Assembly (NCBI GenBank): GCA_022494885.1
Contig: JAGVSM010003937.1
Location: 62,001-126,000 of the forward strand
DNA from: Micrasema longulum
Lineage: Eukaryota > Arthropoda > Insecta > Trichoptera > Brachycentridae
Direction of reading: 5' to 3'
DNA: 64,000 bases
The notes below the pieces were generated by a model. The model was not told where the DNA came from. It worked only from the letters and a program-made list of their open reading frames with translations, and made no database searches. The stretch's first letter is position 1; each line of letters begins with the position of its first letter. Of this stretch, positions 63,945 to 64,000 are shown piece after piece. The translations under genes were made by a program, and so were the position numbers.

Positions 63945-64000
63945 CTAAGTTCAAAAAAAACTTTTGTAATGAGGAAGTTCAGCGGTTGAAAAAAAAAATA
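63945..64000 (-). repeat. Repeat Z terminus, runs off the window
   Basis: The minus strand reads ccgctgaacttcctcattac, the Z end. The remainder of the copy lies beyond the window. Confidence 0.5.

Overview
This window reads as AT-rich nuclear DNA of an arthropod, most likely an insect. The evidence is long poly-A/T runs, several tRNA-headed SINE families, many 5'-truncated non-LTR retrotransposons of different clades, a Penelope-like element and hAT, Helitron-like and MITE debris. I found no complete host protein-coding gene. The two host features I can support are a tRNA-Ala(TGC) gene on the minus strand (32500-32571) and, less securely, a CpG-rich plus-strand first exon ending at a good splice donor (about 2215-2663). 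If that exon is real, much of the window may be a long repeat-filled intron.

Layout. 0-8 kb: an inverted repeat pair (Y), a SINE, the candidate first exon, a LINE 3' end, an (AT)n tract and a second SINE type. 8-16 kb: LINE 3' ends, a Helitron-like element split by a LINE, repeat X split by a palindromic MITE, and repeat Z split by a LINE. 16-24 kb: LINE and RTE tails, SINEs and further Z copies. 24-28 kb: two LINEs each split by the same LINE-B family. 28-36 kb: a degenerate Penelope-like terminus, a Z copy, the tRNA gene and the longest reverse transcriptase relic. 36-45 kb: a 35-copy 9-bp minisatellite, Penelope-like elements with hammerhead-like ribozymes, and several LINE relics. 45-56 kb: more nested LINE, MITE and Helitron debris, a hAT MITE with a perfect 8-bp target duplication, and a foldback element. 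56-64 kb: sparser, with SINE, MITE, Z and LINE fragments.

The most interesting item is the Penelope-like element at 39574-40412. It has a GIY-YIG endonuclease relic, inverted terminal repeats that each carry a hammerhead-like motif, and an exact 13-bp target-site duplication. A second ribozyme-bearing copy lies at about 37440-38190 on the minus strand, and a more decayed candidate at about 28384-28660. Nested insertions give a relative order: X is interrupted by MITE M1, M1 by a Helitron-like element, Helitron-like by LINE-B, and LINE-B also interrupts LINE-C and LINE-R.

Family labels (Y, Z, X, T, S, V, W, M1/M2, SINE-1 to -4, LINE-A to -R) are local names for sequences seen at least twice here and are not database names. 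All homology calls were made by eye, so boundaries are usually good to about 5-30 bases.
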